Positions 53,471-61,751 of a DNA stretch of 64,000 bases are shown here, one piece after another (positions within the stretch are counted from its first letter, which is position 1; each line of letters starts with the position of its first letter). The notes below the pieces were generated by a model, which worked only from the letters and a program-made list of their open reading frames with translations, was not told where the DNA came from and searched no databases. A program made the translations under genes and the position numbers. Source of the stretch: Micromonospora sp. WMMD961 (GTDB lineage: Bacteria; Actinomycetota; Actinomycetes; Mycobacteriales; Micromonosporaceae); NCBI RefSeq assembly GCF_029626145.1, contig NZ_JARUBJ010000002.1, positions 2,262,501 to 2,326,500 on the forward strand. Direction: 5' to 3'.

Positions 53471-54799
53471 TCAGTTGCCAGAGGTGGCGGGCTTTGCCTG
53501 GCCGAGGAGCCACCGCAGGATGCTGCTGTCCTCGTAGGTCGGGCCGAACGCCGCGTGGTAGTCCGGCAACGAGAACGCGGAGTCGGCGTACTCGGTGTAG
53601 CGCACGAGGTCGGCGGCCTGCTCGGGGCTCTTGCCCCGGGCCTCGTACGCCTGCCGCAGCAACGTGGTGGAGTTGCGCGCGCCCGACACGTTGAGCAGGT
53701 GGTCGTGCTCGCCGTGCGTGATCCAGACCGGCACCTCGGCGGTCGCGATGGCGGTCGCCTGTGTGGCGTTGACCGGGAAGCCGCCGGTCACCAGACCGCC
53801 GGCGAACAGGTCCGGCCGCTTGGCGAACGCCGCCCAGAGCAGTTGGGAGCCGTACGAGACAGTGGTCGCGTACACACGGCGGGTGTCCACCGCGAACTGG
53901 CCGACGAACTGGTCGAGCAGTTTGATCAGCAGATCCGCCTCGGCGGCCCCGCCGACCCGCTGGTGCTGGGGTGCCAGGACGATGACGTCCTCGGAGGTGC
54001 CGGTCCACTCCGGTTGCAGCCAGGCGGTGGCCGGGATGTCGGCGGCGAGCTGGACACCGAGGTTGTCACCGTCCCAGCCCATCCCGTGACCGGGCAGGAC
54101 GACCATCAGCGGGTACGTGCGGCCGGGCTGGTAGTTCTTCGGCAGGTGGTAGTGGTACGGCAGCACCATTCCGCCACTGAGGTACGAGCCGTAGGTGAAC
54201 TGGTCGACCAATTGGTTGACCGGCTTCTCGGTGACCGGCCGGGACTCGCGCGGGGTGGCCCGGGCGAGCACCGGGCCCTTGCCGGCGCCTCGGCCGGGCT
54301 GGGCGTGCACGTCCTTGCGTTGTACGACCCTGGTGGGCAGCTCGGGGTTCACCTTCACCGTGCAGAGGAAGGTCGGGCACTTGGAGACGATGACCGTCGA
54401 GCCGCCGGTGTCGGCGGGGTCGAGCTCGACGATGACGTACCTGCCCGGCGCCGACCGGCGATCGGTGCGCGTGTCGGGCACCCCGTTGGTGTAGGTGCGG
54501 GTGACGGTTCGGTCGGCGAGCTTTGGCAGGTCCTCGATGGGGTTGAAGCGGAAGTTGTAGACGGTGTCGCTCACCGAGAACGTGCCGGTGTCGAGGGTGC
54601 GGGGGTTGACCGTCGCCGCGTACTCGATCGCGACCGCGGAGACCTTCTGGCCGTACGTGTGGACGGTGGTGATCGGGGTGATGCTGCGGATTCCGTCATC
54701 GGTGCCGGGCTTGCCGCTCGCGCTGCCGTACGCCGTGCCGGAGGCGCTGGCCAGCACGAGGGTGGCGGCGAGCGGGATCAGTCCGTTTCGGAGTCTCAT
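53471..54799 (-). CDS. Secreted alpha/beta-hydrolase esterase with N-terminal beta domain
   Basis: A 442-residue exported protein: signal peptide (about 1-26), a beta-rich N-terminal domain (about 35-150), and an alpha/beta-hydrolase (about 205-440) with oxyanion region LMVVLPGHGMGWDGD, nucleophile Ser in ATTVSYGSQ, HGEHDHLL and a late His in DYHAAFG. It resembles predicted esterases of the CE1/Dlh type that carry an Ig-like N-terminus. ATG 54799 follows AAGGA. An exact copy of the 48875 operator and a matching promoter place it in the LacI regulon with the ABC/esterase operon. Substrate is probably an acylated glycan. Confidence 0.8.
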   Translation of the reverse strand: MRLRNGLIPLAATLVLASASGTAYGSASGKPGTDDGIRSITPITTVHTYGQKVSAVAIEYAATVNPRTLDTGTFSVSDTVYNFRFNPIEDLPKLADRTVTRTYTNGVPDTRTDRRSAPGRYVIVELDPADTGGSTVIVSKCPTFLCTVKVNPELPTRVVQRKDVHAQPGRGAGKGPVLARATPRESRPVTEKPVNQLVDQFTYGSYLSGGMVLPYHYHLPKNYQPGRTYPLMVVLPGHGMGWDGDNLGVQLAADIPATAWLQPEWTGTSEDVIVLAPQHQRVGGAAEADLLIKLLDQFVGQFAVDTRRVYATTVSYGSQLLWAAFAKRPDLFAGGLVTGGFPVNATQATAIATAEVPVWITHGEHDHLLNVSGARNSTTLLRQAYEARGKSPEQAADLVRYTEYADSAFSLPDYHAAFGPTYEDSSILRWLLGQAKPATSGN

Positions 54800-54871
54800 G
54801 CGAGTCCTTTCTCGGTGGTGGTGCGCTCAGCCGACGACCGTCGCGATGCGGCGGAGGGGATCGAGACCGTC

Positions 54872-54918
54872 GCTAAACTGATTTAGCAGAGCATCGATGG
54901 CGCGCCGCGCGGTGTCAA
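54872..54918 (-). promoter_or_regulatory. Promoter and LacI operator of the secreted esterase gene
   Basis: Minus strand: -35 TTGACA (54913-54918), 17-bp spacer, -10 GATGCT (54890-54895), then GCTAAATCAGTTTAGC (54872-54887). From the second base of the -10 to the base past the operator, it is identical over 26 bases to the promoter at 48844-48890. Confidence 0.72.
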
Positions 54919-54999
54919 TACTCGAAAGGCGCAGGGCTCGCCGCCGGGGCTGGGGCGGTCTGGGCTCCGGCACTGCAACAAACCTGCAAGCGCCAACCC

Positions 55000-55029
55000 T
55001 TGCCTTTGCGGAAACCGCTTTCCTACGAT
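55000..55029 (+). promoter_or_regulatory. Promoter of the pectate lyase with a cre-like palindrome in the spacer
   Basis: -35 TTGCCT (55000-55005), 18-bp spacer, -10 TACGAT (55024-55029). The spacer ends in GGAAACCGCTTTCC (55010-55023), a near-palindrome of the LacI-family GAAANCGNTTTC type. Confidence 0.6.
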
Positions 55030-55242
55030 TGCATTACATCGATGTTTCCGTTGGAGGCCGGGCGGTCAGTGCCGAAAGTGGTGCTGCGAGCGCTCGGTGA
55101 AACCCTGATTCCACCAGGGCTTATGCGACTTCGATGAATTCTTCTGTGATTCACATCCGCCTATTCGTAAAGGTTTGGCGGTGTGGTCGCGACGACCGTC
55201 GAGGCGACGCCGTGGGCGGAACGATTGCGAAGGTGAGGCGAG

Positions 55243-56796
55243 ATGAGACGACCAGTCGCGTTGCGACTTCAGGTGGCGCTGGCCACGGCAGCCGTGGGGA
55301 TCGCGGTCGGGGTGGCCCTGCCCACCCCCCAGGCGTCGGCGGCGGTCGGCAGCGCCACCGGTTACGCCACCCAGAACGGCGGGACGACCGGCGGCGCGGG
55401 CGGTCAGACCGTGCGGGCCACCACGGGGACGGCGATCCACGCCGCCCTGTGCGGCCGGGCCAGTAGCAGCACCCCGATCGTCATCGAGGTGTCCGGGACG
55501 ATCAACCACGGCAACACCAGCAAGGTCTCCGGGTCGAGCTGCAACACCGCGGCGGGCGTGATCGAGCTCAAGCAGATCAGCAATGTCACCATCCTCGGGG
55601 TCGGCAGCGGAGCCGTCTTCGACCAGCTCGGCATCCACATCCGCGACTCCAGCAACATCATCATCCAGAACGTGACCATCCGGAACGTCAAGAAGTCGGG
55701 CTCACCCACCTCGAACGGTGGGGACGCCATCGGCATGGAGAGCACCGTCCGCAACATCTGGGTCGACCACGTGACCCTGGAAGCCTCGGGTGGCGAGTCG
55801 GAGGGGTACGACGGACTCTTCGACATGAAGGACAACACCCAGTACGTGACGCTGTCCTACAGCATCCTGCGTAACTCCGGTCGGGGTGGCCTCGTCGGGT
55901 CCAGCGAGAGCGATCTGTCGAACGGCTTCATCACCTACCACCACAACCTGTACGAGAACATCGACTCCCGCACGCCGCTGCTGCGTGGTGGCACCGCCCA
56001 CATCTACAACAACCACTACGTGAGCCTGCACGAGTCCGGGATCAACTCCCGGGCCGGTGCCAAGGCCAAGGTGGAGAACAACTACTTCCGCGACTCCAAG
56101 GACGTCCTCGGCACCTTCTACACCAACGAGCGCGGCTACTGGCAGGTCAGCGGCAACATCCTCGACAACGTGACCTGGTCCGGCGCCGGCAGCGACACGT
56201 ACCCGGCGGGCCCCGACCTGACGTCCACCACCACCGTCAACATCCCGTACCCGTACAGCCTCGACGGAGCGAGTTGTGTGCCGGAGATCGTCCGGCAGAC
56301 GGTGGGCGCCAACACGGGCCTGCGGGTGTCGAACGGCAGCTGCTCTCCGCAGACCCCACCGCCGACCACGCCTGCGCCGACCACGCCTCCGCCCACGACG
56401 CCCCCGCCGACCACCCCACCGCCGTCCGGCGGGACCAACCTGAGCCTCGGCGCCGGTGCTGACGGTTCCAGCAAGGCCAGCGGGACGAGCTACGGCAACG
56501 TGCGCGATGGCGACATCAACACCTACTGGTCGCCGGCCGGATCGACCGGCACGATCTCGATCAAGTGGGGCTCGGCCACCCGGGTGTCCCGGGTGGTCAT
56601 CCGGGAGCCGTCCGGCACGCAGGGCTCGATCGGGTCCTGGCAACTGGTCAACAACGACAACGGGGCCGTGCTGGCCTCCGGTAGCGGGGCGGGCTCGATC
56701 ACCTTCTCCGCGACGACGTTGAGCAAGGTCAATTTCAAGATCAACAGCTCCGGTGGTACGCCCCGAGTCGCCGAATTCGAGACGTACGCCAGCTAG
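55243..56796 (+). CDS. Secreted pectate lyase (PL1) with C-terminal discoidin-like domain
   Basis: A 517-residue exported enzyme: signal peptide (about 1-34), a PL1 beta-helix (about 35-370), a Pro/Thr linker, and a discoidin/CBM32-like domain (about 395-517). PL1 motifs are IWVDHVTL, a calcium-site-like YDGLFDMKDNTQYVTLSY, and SRTPLLR, which fits the RxPxxR catalytic motif, followed by GGTAHIYNNHY. It should cut polygalacturonate by beta-elimination. ATG 55243 follows GGTGAGGCGAG. A cre-like operator lies in its promoter. Confidence 0.92.
   Translation: MRRPVALRLQVALATAAVGIAVGVALPTPQASAAVGSATGYATQNGGTTGGAGGQTVRATTGTAIHAALCGRASSSTPIVIEVSGTINHGNTSKVSGSSCNTAAGVIELKQISNVTILGVGSGAVFDQLGIHIRDSSNIIIQNVTIRNVKKSGSPTSNGGDAIGMESTVRNIWVDHVTLEASGGESEGYDGLFDMKDNTQYVTLSYSILRNSGRGGLVGSSESDLSNGFITYHHNLYENIDSRTPLLRGGTAHIYNNHYVSLHESGINSRAGAKAKVENNYFRDSKDVLGTFYTNERGYWQVSGNILDNVTWSGAGSDTYPAGPDLTSTTTVNIPYPYSLDGASCVPEIVRQTVGANTGLRVSNGSCSPQTPPPTTPAPTTPPPTTPPPTTPPPSGGTNLSLGAGADGSSKASGTSYGNVRDGDINTYWSPAGSTGTISIKWGSATRVSRVVIREPSGTQGSIGSWQLVNNDNGAVLASGSGAGSITFSATTLSKVNFKINSSGGTPRVAEFETYAS
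56355..56432 (+). repeat. Pro/Thr linker repeat in the pectate lyase
   Basis: Four to five imperfect 15-base units encode PPPTT or APTT before the discoidin domain. Confidence 0.8.
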
Positions 56797-56825
56797 GTCC
56801 CCCTTCGAACGGGGCTGGTCTGTGT

Positions 56826-56875
56826 TGAGCGGTATACCGCAGAGGTATGAATATGACTCTGCGGTATACCGCTCA
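56826..56875. terminator. Bidirectional terminator, 19-bp stem, with repeated GCGGTATACCGC
   Basis: TGAGCGGTATACCGCAGAG and its perfect complement flank the 12-base loop GTATGAATATGA between convergent genes. Each arm itself contains the 12-base palindrome GCGGTATACCGC (56829-56840 and 56861-56872), 32 bp apart. Confidence 0.75.
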
Positions 56876-56906
56876 CCGCCGGCGGCCGCTCGCGCCTGCC
56901 TGCCCG

Positions 56907-58217
56907 TCAGGAAGCCTCGACCGAGAGGGTGTCCATGAAGGAGCTGACCGAGAAGACGGCTCGGCCGGGCCCCGCCGGGCCGTACCCGGGTGGGCTGGAC
57001 AGCCCGTGGGCGTCCATCGTCGCCCGGTAGGCCTCCAACAGGCGGACGTGGTATTCGAGCGGTGCGCCTTCGGGGTTGGTCCGGCCGAGCGGTGTGGTGG
57101 GCTCCGGGCACCAGGTGGTGAACCTCGGAGTGATCCCGCGCGACATGAAGTAGTCGAGCCCTTCGGTGGTGGAGTCGATCGCCTCGCCCACGCTCGTGAA
57201 GCCGTGCGGGGCGGCCATCTCGACGCCCGCCACGAAGTTCGGGATCACGTTGCGTGGACCGAACACCTCGGCGGAGTCGAGGATGCGACGGTGCCACTCC
57301 TCCCGGCCGACGTAGCGCTCCTTGCCCGGGCAGTACAACTCGAACAGCCGCTTGTCCCACACCTCGTAGTTGGGGTGGTAGATGCGGATCCCGTAGTCGC
57401 GGAAGCGCTGCACGTCGGCTCGGGGCAGGGCCTGGGCGACGACCTTGCCGATCCACCGCCCCGGGAACCGCTCCTCGATGGCCTGCGCGTACCGGCCGTA
57501 GAAGTCCGCCTCGGCCAGCCCGTCGACCTGCGACGTGATGCTGCCGCCGGTCAACGTGTACGCCTGCGAGGCACGTTCGGTGTCGTACCGGTCGATGATC
57601 TCCAAGGCTTCCAGCACCTCGTCGACGGGTTTGACACCGGTGTACGGCCGACCGGCCTGTTTGTGCTGCCGCCAGTTGTGGTTGATGTCGCAGTACTGGC
57701 ACTCCTCCTTCGCGCCGAAGTACTGGCAGACCCGGAACGCGGTGAGATAGATCAGATAGCCCCACTGGATCGTCGGGGCGACCTCCATCACCGACTTTCC
57801 GTTGGCGAGCGTGTGGCGGTAGTAGGCCGGCATCGGGGGCAGCCCGACGTCGGCGATCGCCCGCCCGTCCAGGAACAGGCGCAGCCGGCCGTCGCTGTCG
57901 GTTCCGACGCGGTACGGCGAGCTGGGGTTGGTGCGGACCGACACGACGGTACGACGAAGCTCGTACGGGCCGCCGGTGAGCACGATCTCCTCGGGCGGTC
58001 GGCGCAGCGCGGCCGTCCCCAACTCCGGGAGCGTCCGATGGTCGAAGGAGAAGATGAAGTACGACTTCGGTTTGACGCTGCCGTTCTCGTTGTCGGTCAG
58101 CGCCGCGTCGTCGAAGGCGAGCCCGCCGCGCAGCAGGTCCTCCTTGATGACCGCCTCTCGCGGCACCTGCGGAAAACGGCTCATCAACTCTTCGACGAGA
58201 TCGGTGCGCGACGCCAT
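56907..58217 (-). CDS. Radical SAM enzyme, adjacent to sodN
   Basis: A 436-residue protein with a radical SAM core (about residues 150-380). The cluster-binding motif is atypically spaced: CQYFGAKEECQYCDIN, that is C-x8-C-x2-C, where most members have C-x3-C-x2-C. Further motifs are YTLTGGSITSQVDG and NVIPNFVAGVEM. The N-terminal 150 residues are family-specific. I cannot assign a reaction. It lies 61 bases after sodN in the same direction, so the two may be co-transcribed; ATG 58217 follows AGGAGG... directly. Whether it acts on SodN or is simply nearby is open. Confidence 0.82.
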   Translation of the reverse strand: MASRTDLVEELMSRFPQVPREAVIKEDLLRGGLAFDDAALTDNENGSVKPKSYFIFSFDHRTLPELGTAALRRPPEEIVLTGGPYELRRTVVSVRTNPSSPYRVGTDSDGRLRLFLDGRAIADVGLPPMPAYYRHTLANGKSVMEVAPTIQWGYLIYLTAFRVCQYFGAKEECQYCDINHNWRQHKQAGRPYTGVKPVDEVLEALEIIDRYDTERASQAYTLTGGSITSQVDGLAEADFYGRYAQAIEERFPGRWIGKVVAQALPRADVQRFRDYGIRIYHPNYEVWDKRLFELYCPGKERYVGREEWHRRILDSAEVFGPRNVIPNFVAGVEMAAPHGFTSVGEAIDSTTEGLDYFMSRGITPRFTTWCPEPTTPLGRTNPEGAPLEYHVRLLEAYRATMDAHGLSSPPGYGPAGPGRAVFSVSSFMDTLSVEAS

Positions 58218-58278
58218 GCGGTCCTCCTGAAGCGTGGTGCGCCGAACCGGGTGGCCGACGCCACCCGGTTCCGCCGGG

Positions 58279-58683
58279 TCAGCTCTGCTTGGTCTCCCAG
58301 AAGATCTTCGAGATCTCCTCGATCTTGCCGAGGAGCCGCTCGGCGACCTCCGGGTCGGCGGCGCCCTTCGCGCCCCCGGCGCCGGCCAGTTTGGTGGCCT
58401 CGTTGAAGAGGTCGTGCAGCTGGGGGTACTTCTCGAAGTGCGGTGCCTTGAAGTAGTCGGTCCAGAGGACCCAGAGGTGGTGCTTGACCAGCTCGGCGCG
58501 CTGCTCCTTGATGACCAACGCGCGGGTGCGGAACTCCGGATCGTCGCTGGCCTGGTATTTCTGCGAGATCGCCTTGACCGACTCGGCCTCGATCCGAGCC
58601 TGGGCCGGGTCGTAGACGCCGCAGGGCAGGTCGCAGTGCGCGCTCGCGACGGTGCGCGGGCGGAGAAGGCGTGGCAGGTGCAT
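58279..58683 (-). CDS. sodN: Nickel-containing superoxide dismutase
   Basis: A 134-residue SodN precursor. A short propeptide (residues 1-15) precedes the nickel hook HCDLPCGVYDP, which supplies His1, Cys2 and Cys6 of the mature enzyme; ARIEAESVKAI and the C-terminal KIFWETKQS follow the family. It forms a cytoplasmic hexamer that converts superoxide to oxygen and peroxide. The processing peptidase SodX, usually adjacent, is not next to it here; a radical SAM gene follows instead. TTGACA on the minus strand at 58747-58752 may be the -35 box; no convincing -10 or NurR box was seen. Confidence 0.96.
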   Translation of the reverse strand: MHLPRLLRPRTVASAHCDLPCGVYDPAQARIEAESVKAISQKYQASDDPEFRTRALVIKEQRAELVKHHLWVLWTDYFKAPHFEKYPQLHDLFNEATKLAGAGGAKGAADPEVAERLLGKIEEISKIFWETKQS

Positions 58684-58755
58684 CAGATTCCCTCCGACAA
58701 CAGGCTGAGGCGACGGACGGGAGGCTAAGACCTCAACCGTACTTCATGTCAAACG

Positions 58756-58903
58756 TCACGTCGTCGCGGTGCGTTGTCTCCGGACGAGGGTCAGCAGGGC
58801 GGCGTGGGTCCGCTCGTCGGCGGCGACGACCAGACCGTTCCCACCGGTGTGCAGCGGCTCGCCGTCGAGCCCGGTGACCACGCAACCGGCCGCCCGGCAC
58901 GCG
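58756..58903 (-). pseudogene. C-terminal remnant of an inositol-monophosphatase-like gene
   Basis: The minus strand encodes about 48 residues reading RAGGCVVTGLDGEPLHTGG, then NGLVVAADERTHAALLTLV, to a stop at 58756-58758. This is the C-terminal end of an inositol monophosphatase or related phosphatase. The rest of the enzyme is missing; its upstream edge abuts the stop of the next gene. It is a deletion remnant. Confidence 0.65.
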
Positions 58904-59419
58904 TCACTCCGGCAGTTCGGTGATCGCGGACCGACTGACCACCGCTGTCATGATCATCGGGGCGTCGCCGTCGCACTGGTTGACCGAGACCGCGACCCAT
59001 CGACCATCGGCCGGTGTCGGCCCCCAGACCGTCAGGTCGCCGTAGCAGTCCATGTCGGACAGCGATTGGAAGAGAACCGGCATCGGTGTGCCGGCCTGCT
59101 TCCGGAACATGGGTACGTGCATGGACACCCTGCGGTGCGGGCCCCACCGGCGGTCCAGCTCACCCGTGACGAGGGCGAGGTTCGCCATCGCGGCATCCTC
59201 GGCCTCGTTCCAGTCGGCGCCGTACACACCGACGAGGTCGTCGCTCTCCCAGAGCGGAACGATCCGGAAGCCCGCCCCCCGGGTGCCGGTCCACTCCCCG
59301 GTGGCCGGGTCTCCCTCGCTGGCAGGGTCGCCGTCCGTGGGCAGCTCGGCGGCGAGCAGCGACTCGATGTCGGACACCGCCCGACCGACGTCGAACGCCT
59401 GGCCTGCCTTCGCCGTCAT
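58904..59419 (-). CDS. Hypothetical protein
   Basis: A 171-residue acidic protein, probably cytoplasmic, with regions GAGFRIVPLWESDDLVGVY and MPVLFQSLSDMDCYGDLTVW. It has no signal peptide or membrane helix. I do not recognise a domain. ATG 59419 is the first plausible start. Its stop abuts the phosphatase remnant. Confidence 0.65.
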   Translation of the reverse strand: MTAKAGQAFDVGRAVSDIESLLAAELPTDGDPASEGDPATGEWTGTRGAGFRIVPLWESDDLVGVYGADWNEAEDAAMANLALVTGELDRRWGPHRRVSMHVPMFRKQAGTPMPVLFQSLSDMDCYGDLTVWGPTPADGRWVAVSVNQCDGDAPMIMTAVVSRSAITELPE

Positions 59420-59547
59420 CGGGCGACTCGTCTCACCGCTCGCCCGTGCCCCGTTGTCCGCACTGTCCGCCTCCCCCAGCTCCGATCTCGGTCATCGCGC
59501 ACCGCAGGCCGACCGTGCCAGGGCGGTTGCCCCTCTGCGCGCAGAGA

Positions 59548-59997
59548 TCAGGAGACCGCCGCCCGCACCAGAGCGGTGATCTTCTTCTCCACCTCGGGGC
59601 TCCAGTTCTGCAGCGCGTACGCCACCGGCCACAGGTCTCCGTCGTCGAGGTTGGCGGAGTCCTGGAAGCCCAGGGTCGAGTACCGGTAGTTGAACTTCCC
59701 GGAGTCCTGGAAGAAGACCACGATCTTGCCGTCCTCGTTCGCGTAGGCGGGCATCCCGTACCAGGTCTTGGGCGACAGCTCCGGGGCGGCGGCGGTCACC
59801 GTCACGTGGACGCGCTCGGCGAGCACGCGATCTTCCGGCTCCATCTGTGCGATCCGGTCGAGGACCGCCTGCAACCCGTCGGCCTTCTTGGCGCCCTTCC
59901 TGCCCTCGGCGCGCAGCTCGGCGGCGCGCTCCTTCATCGCGGCGCGCTCCTCGGCGGTGAAGCCGTCGGAATCGGTGGTGGTGGTCTTCGCGGCCAT
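59548..59997 (-). CDS. DUF1801/YdhG-like protein
   Basis: A 149-residue protein with a Lys/Glu/Ala-rich helical N-terminus (about 1-60) and a YdhG-like domain (about 60-149: WYGMPAYANEDGKIVVFFQD, STLGFQDSANLDDGDLWP). These proteins resemble frataxin-like iron chaperones; the function is not established. ATG 59997 follows GAGGGAG. Stands alone. Confidence 0.8.
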   Translation of the reverse strand: MAAKTTTTDSDGFTAEERAAMKERAAELRAEGRKGAKKADGLQAVLDRIAQMEPEDRVLAERVHVTVTAAAPELSPKTWYGMPAYANEDGKIVVFFQDSGKFNYRYSTLGFQDSANLDDGDLWPVAYALQNWSPEVEKKITALVRAAVS

Positions 59998-60199
59998 GCT
60001 CGGGCTCCCTCTCGTCGGCCGGCTCGATGTGCTGCCGGCTGCCTGGGAAAAGGCTAGGCCGGACGTGCGTCCCAGGGCTTCTTGATTCCTGATCGGTGCG
60101 GCGCGTCGCGAACTGCCCGGATCGTCACGTTTGCTCACGTAAGAGGGCGCTGGCTAGGTTGGCGCTTTGCAGGACGAGCGTTCTACGGGGAGAGCAGGC

Positions 60200-60961
60200 A
60201 TGAGCACCACCGCCGACCGGTTGGCGACCGCGTACTTCGACGCCATCGCGGCCCTCTGCCAGGTGACCCCGAAGGGCTGGTACGCCGAGCGGGGCACCGC
60301 CCGTGCGGGGATCACCCACGCCGGTCTCGCGTCGCTCAACGGCGTCTTCGACCTGACCACCGACCCGGATCTCGAGTCGCTCGACGAGTTGGCGACCGAG
60401 GTCGCCAGGCAGATTCCGCACTGGTCGATCATGGTTCGGGGTGAGGCGAGCACGGCAGTCGTCGACCTGGCGGCCCGGCACGGGCTGCGCGGACGCAGCG
60501 TCATGCCCTTCCTGGCCTGCGCCACTGACGACATCGCGTTCCGGCCTGACCCGCCGCAGCGGACTCCGGTGCGTCGGGTTGGCGCCGCCGAGAACGACAG
60601 GTACACCGACGCTCTCACCGAGAGCTTCGAGGCGCCCGAAGGCGCCTTCGGCTCGTTGATGGGCGGGGCGGTCCTCGACACCGACGGCATCACCGGCTAC
60701 CTGGCCGAGGAGTCCGACCGGCCCGTCGGCACCGCCCTCGGAATGCTGACCTCCGGCGTGATCGGCGTGTTCAACATCGGCGTCGTACCGTCCGCCCGGG
60801 GTCGTGGCCTTGGCCGCACGCTCACCGAAACGGTGCTGCGCGATGGCATCGCGGCCGGCGCGGACGCCGCCTACCTGCACACCAGTCCGATGGGCCGGCC
60901 GCTCTACGAGTCGATGGGGTTCGTGCTCGTGGAGGACTGGACGATGTTCGCGACGCAGTGA
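60200..60961 (+). CDS. GNAT family N-acetyltransferase
   Basis: A 253-residue protein. The C-terminal GNAT domain (about 130-253) has the acetyl-CoA loop SARGRGLGRTL after VFNIGVVP, and LYESMGFVLVEDW near the end. The N-terminal half is a degenerate GNAT-like or unassigned domain. ATG 60200 follows GGGGAGAGCAGG. The next gene follows 38 bases later in the same direction. Substrate unknown. Confidence 0.85.
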   Translation: MSTTADRLATAYFDAIAALCQVTPKGWYAERGTARAGITHAGLASLNGVFDLTTDPDLESLDELATEVARQIPHWSIMVRGEASTAVVDLAARHGLRGRSVMPFLACATDDIAFRPDPPQRTPVRRVGAAENDRYTDALTESFEAPEGAFGSLMGGAVLDTDGITGYLAEESDRPVGTALGMLTSGVIGVFNIGVVPSARGRGLGRTLTETVLRDGIAAGADAAYLHTSPMGRPLYESMGFVLVEDWTMFATQ

Positions 60962-60999
60962 CGGCGCGATCGAACTGTTTCCTGATGGGGGAGAAGGCC

Positions 61000-61728
61000 A
61001 TGAGCTTCAGCGAGAACGTGCGTTCGGCCTTCCGCCGGGGCGAGACCGACGCGGTGGTGCGGATGAGCGAGGCCGAGATCGAGCGGGCGCAGGCGGTCGG
61101 CGACCCGGCAGGTGAGGTGGAGGCCCGTTACAGCCTGGCCCGGGTCGCCATCCGCGGAGGCGACCTGCCGGGAGGGGAAGCCCGCGCGCGGGAGGCCCTG
61201 GAGGTGGCGCTGCGCTCCGGCGACCGCAGCCTCGAGGAACGGCCGAGGCACGTGCTGGCCGGCGTCGCGCGGATGTCCGGCGACCTGGCCCGCGCTCGGG
61301 ACCTGTATCGGGAGAGCATCGCGCTCAACGAGGCGCTCGGCCAACCCCAGACGGTCAACTCCGAGTATCACAACCTGGCGTTCTGCGAGCTGGGGCTGGG
61401 CAACCTCGACGCGGCGCGGACCCTGTTCGCCGAGAACCGCGAGCGGGTGTTCCGCAACGGCTGGGCCGACTTCGTGCCGTACGTCTGCGTCGCCGGGGCC
61501 GCGCTCGCGTCGGCCGAGGGCGACCACTCGCGGGCGGCGCGGACGATCGGTGTCACGGACGCGGCGTTCGCGGCGATCGGCCAGGTGCCGGACCCGGACG
61601 ACGCGGCCGACCTCGCCAGGATGCGCTCCGCCGCGATCGAGGCCCTCGGCGCCGCCGCGTTCGAGAAGGAGTACGCCGAGGGCCAGCGGCTCGAACCGCA
61701 AACAGCCTTCGGGTACGACAAGCGCTGA
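61000..61728 (+). CDS. Tetratricopeptide repeat protein
   Basis: A 242-residue helical repeat protein with at least four TPR-like units (for example VEARYSLARVAIRGGDLPGG, YHNLAFCELGLGNLDAARTL). No signal peptide. ATG 61000 has GGGGGAGAAGG just upstream; an in-frame GTG at 60958 overlaps the GNAT stop and is the alternative. Such repeats bind partner proteins; the partner here is unknown. Probably co-transcribed with the GNAT gene. Confidence 0.75.
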   Translation: MSFSENVRSAFRRGETDAVVRMSEAEIERAQAVGDPAGEVEARYSLARVAIRGGDLPGGEARAREALEVALRSGDRSLEERPRHVLAGVARMSGDLARARDLYRESIALNEALGQPQTVNSEYHNLAFCELGLGNLDAARTLFAENRERVFRNGWADFVPYVCVAGAALASAEGDHSRAARTIGVTDAAFAAIGQVPDPDDAADLARMRSAAIEALGAAAFEKEYAEGQRLEPQTAFGYDKR

Positions 61729-61751
61729 CGCGAGCGATCCCGGCCGCGCCC

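Larger units (their letters stand above)
54800..55242. other. Divergent intergenic region between esterase and pectate lyase
   Basis: The 443-base gap holds two promoters with operators (54872-54918 minus, 55000-55029 plus), a small CCCTG...CAGGG hairpin near 55105-55122 and an AT-rich patch around 55120-55165 in the pectate-lyase leader. No gene is apparent. Confidence 0.5.

Noticed and set aside
56907..58278. The gene after sodN as a divergent SodX peptidase
   Set aside because: It is a radical SAM protein by its cysteine motif and size and has no signal-peptidase-like Ser-Lys region.
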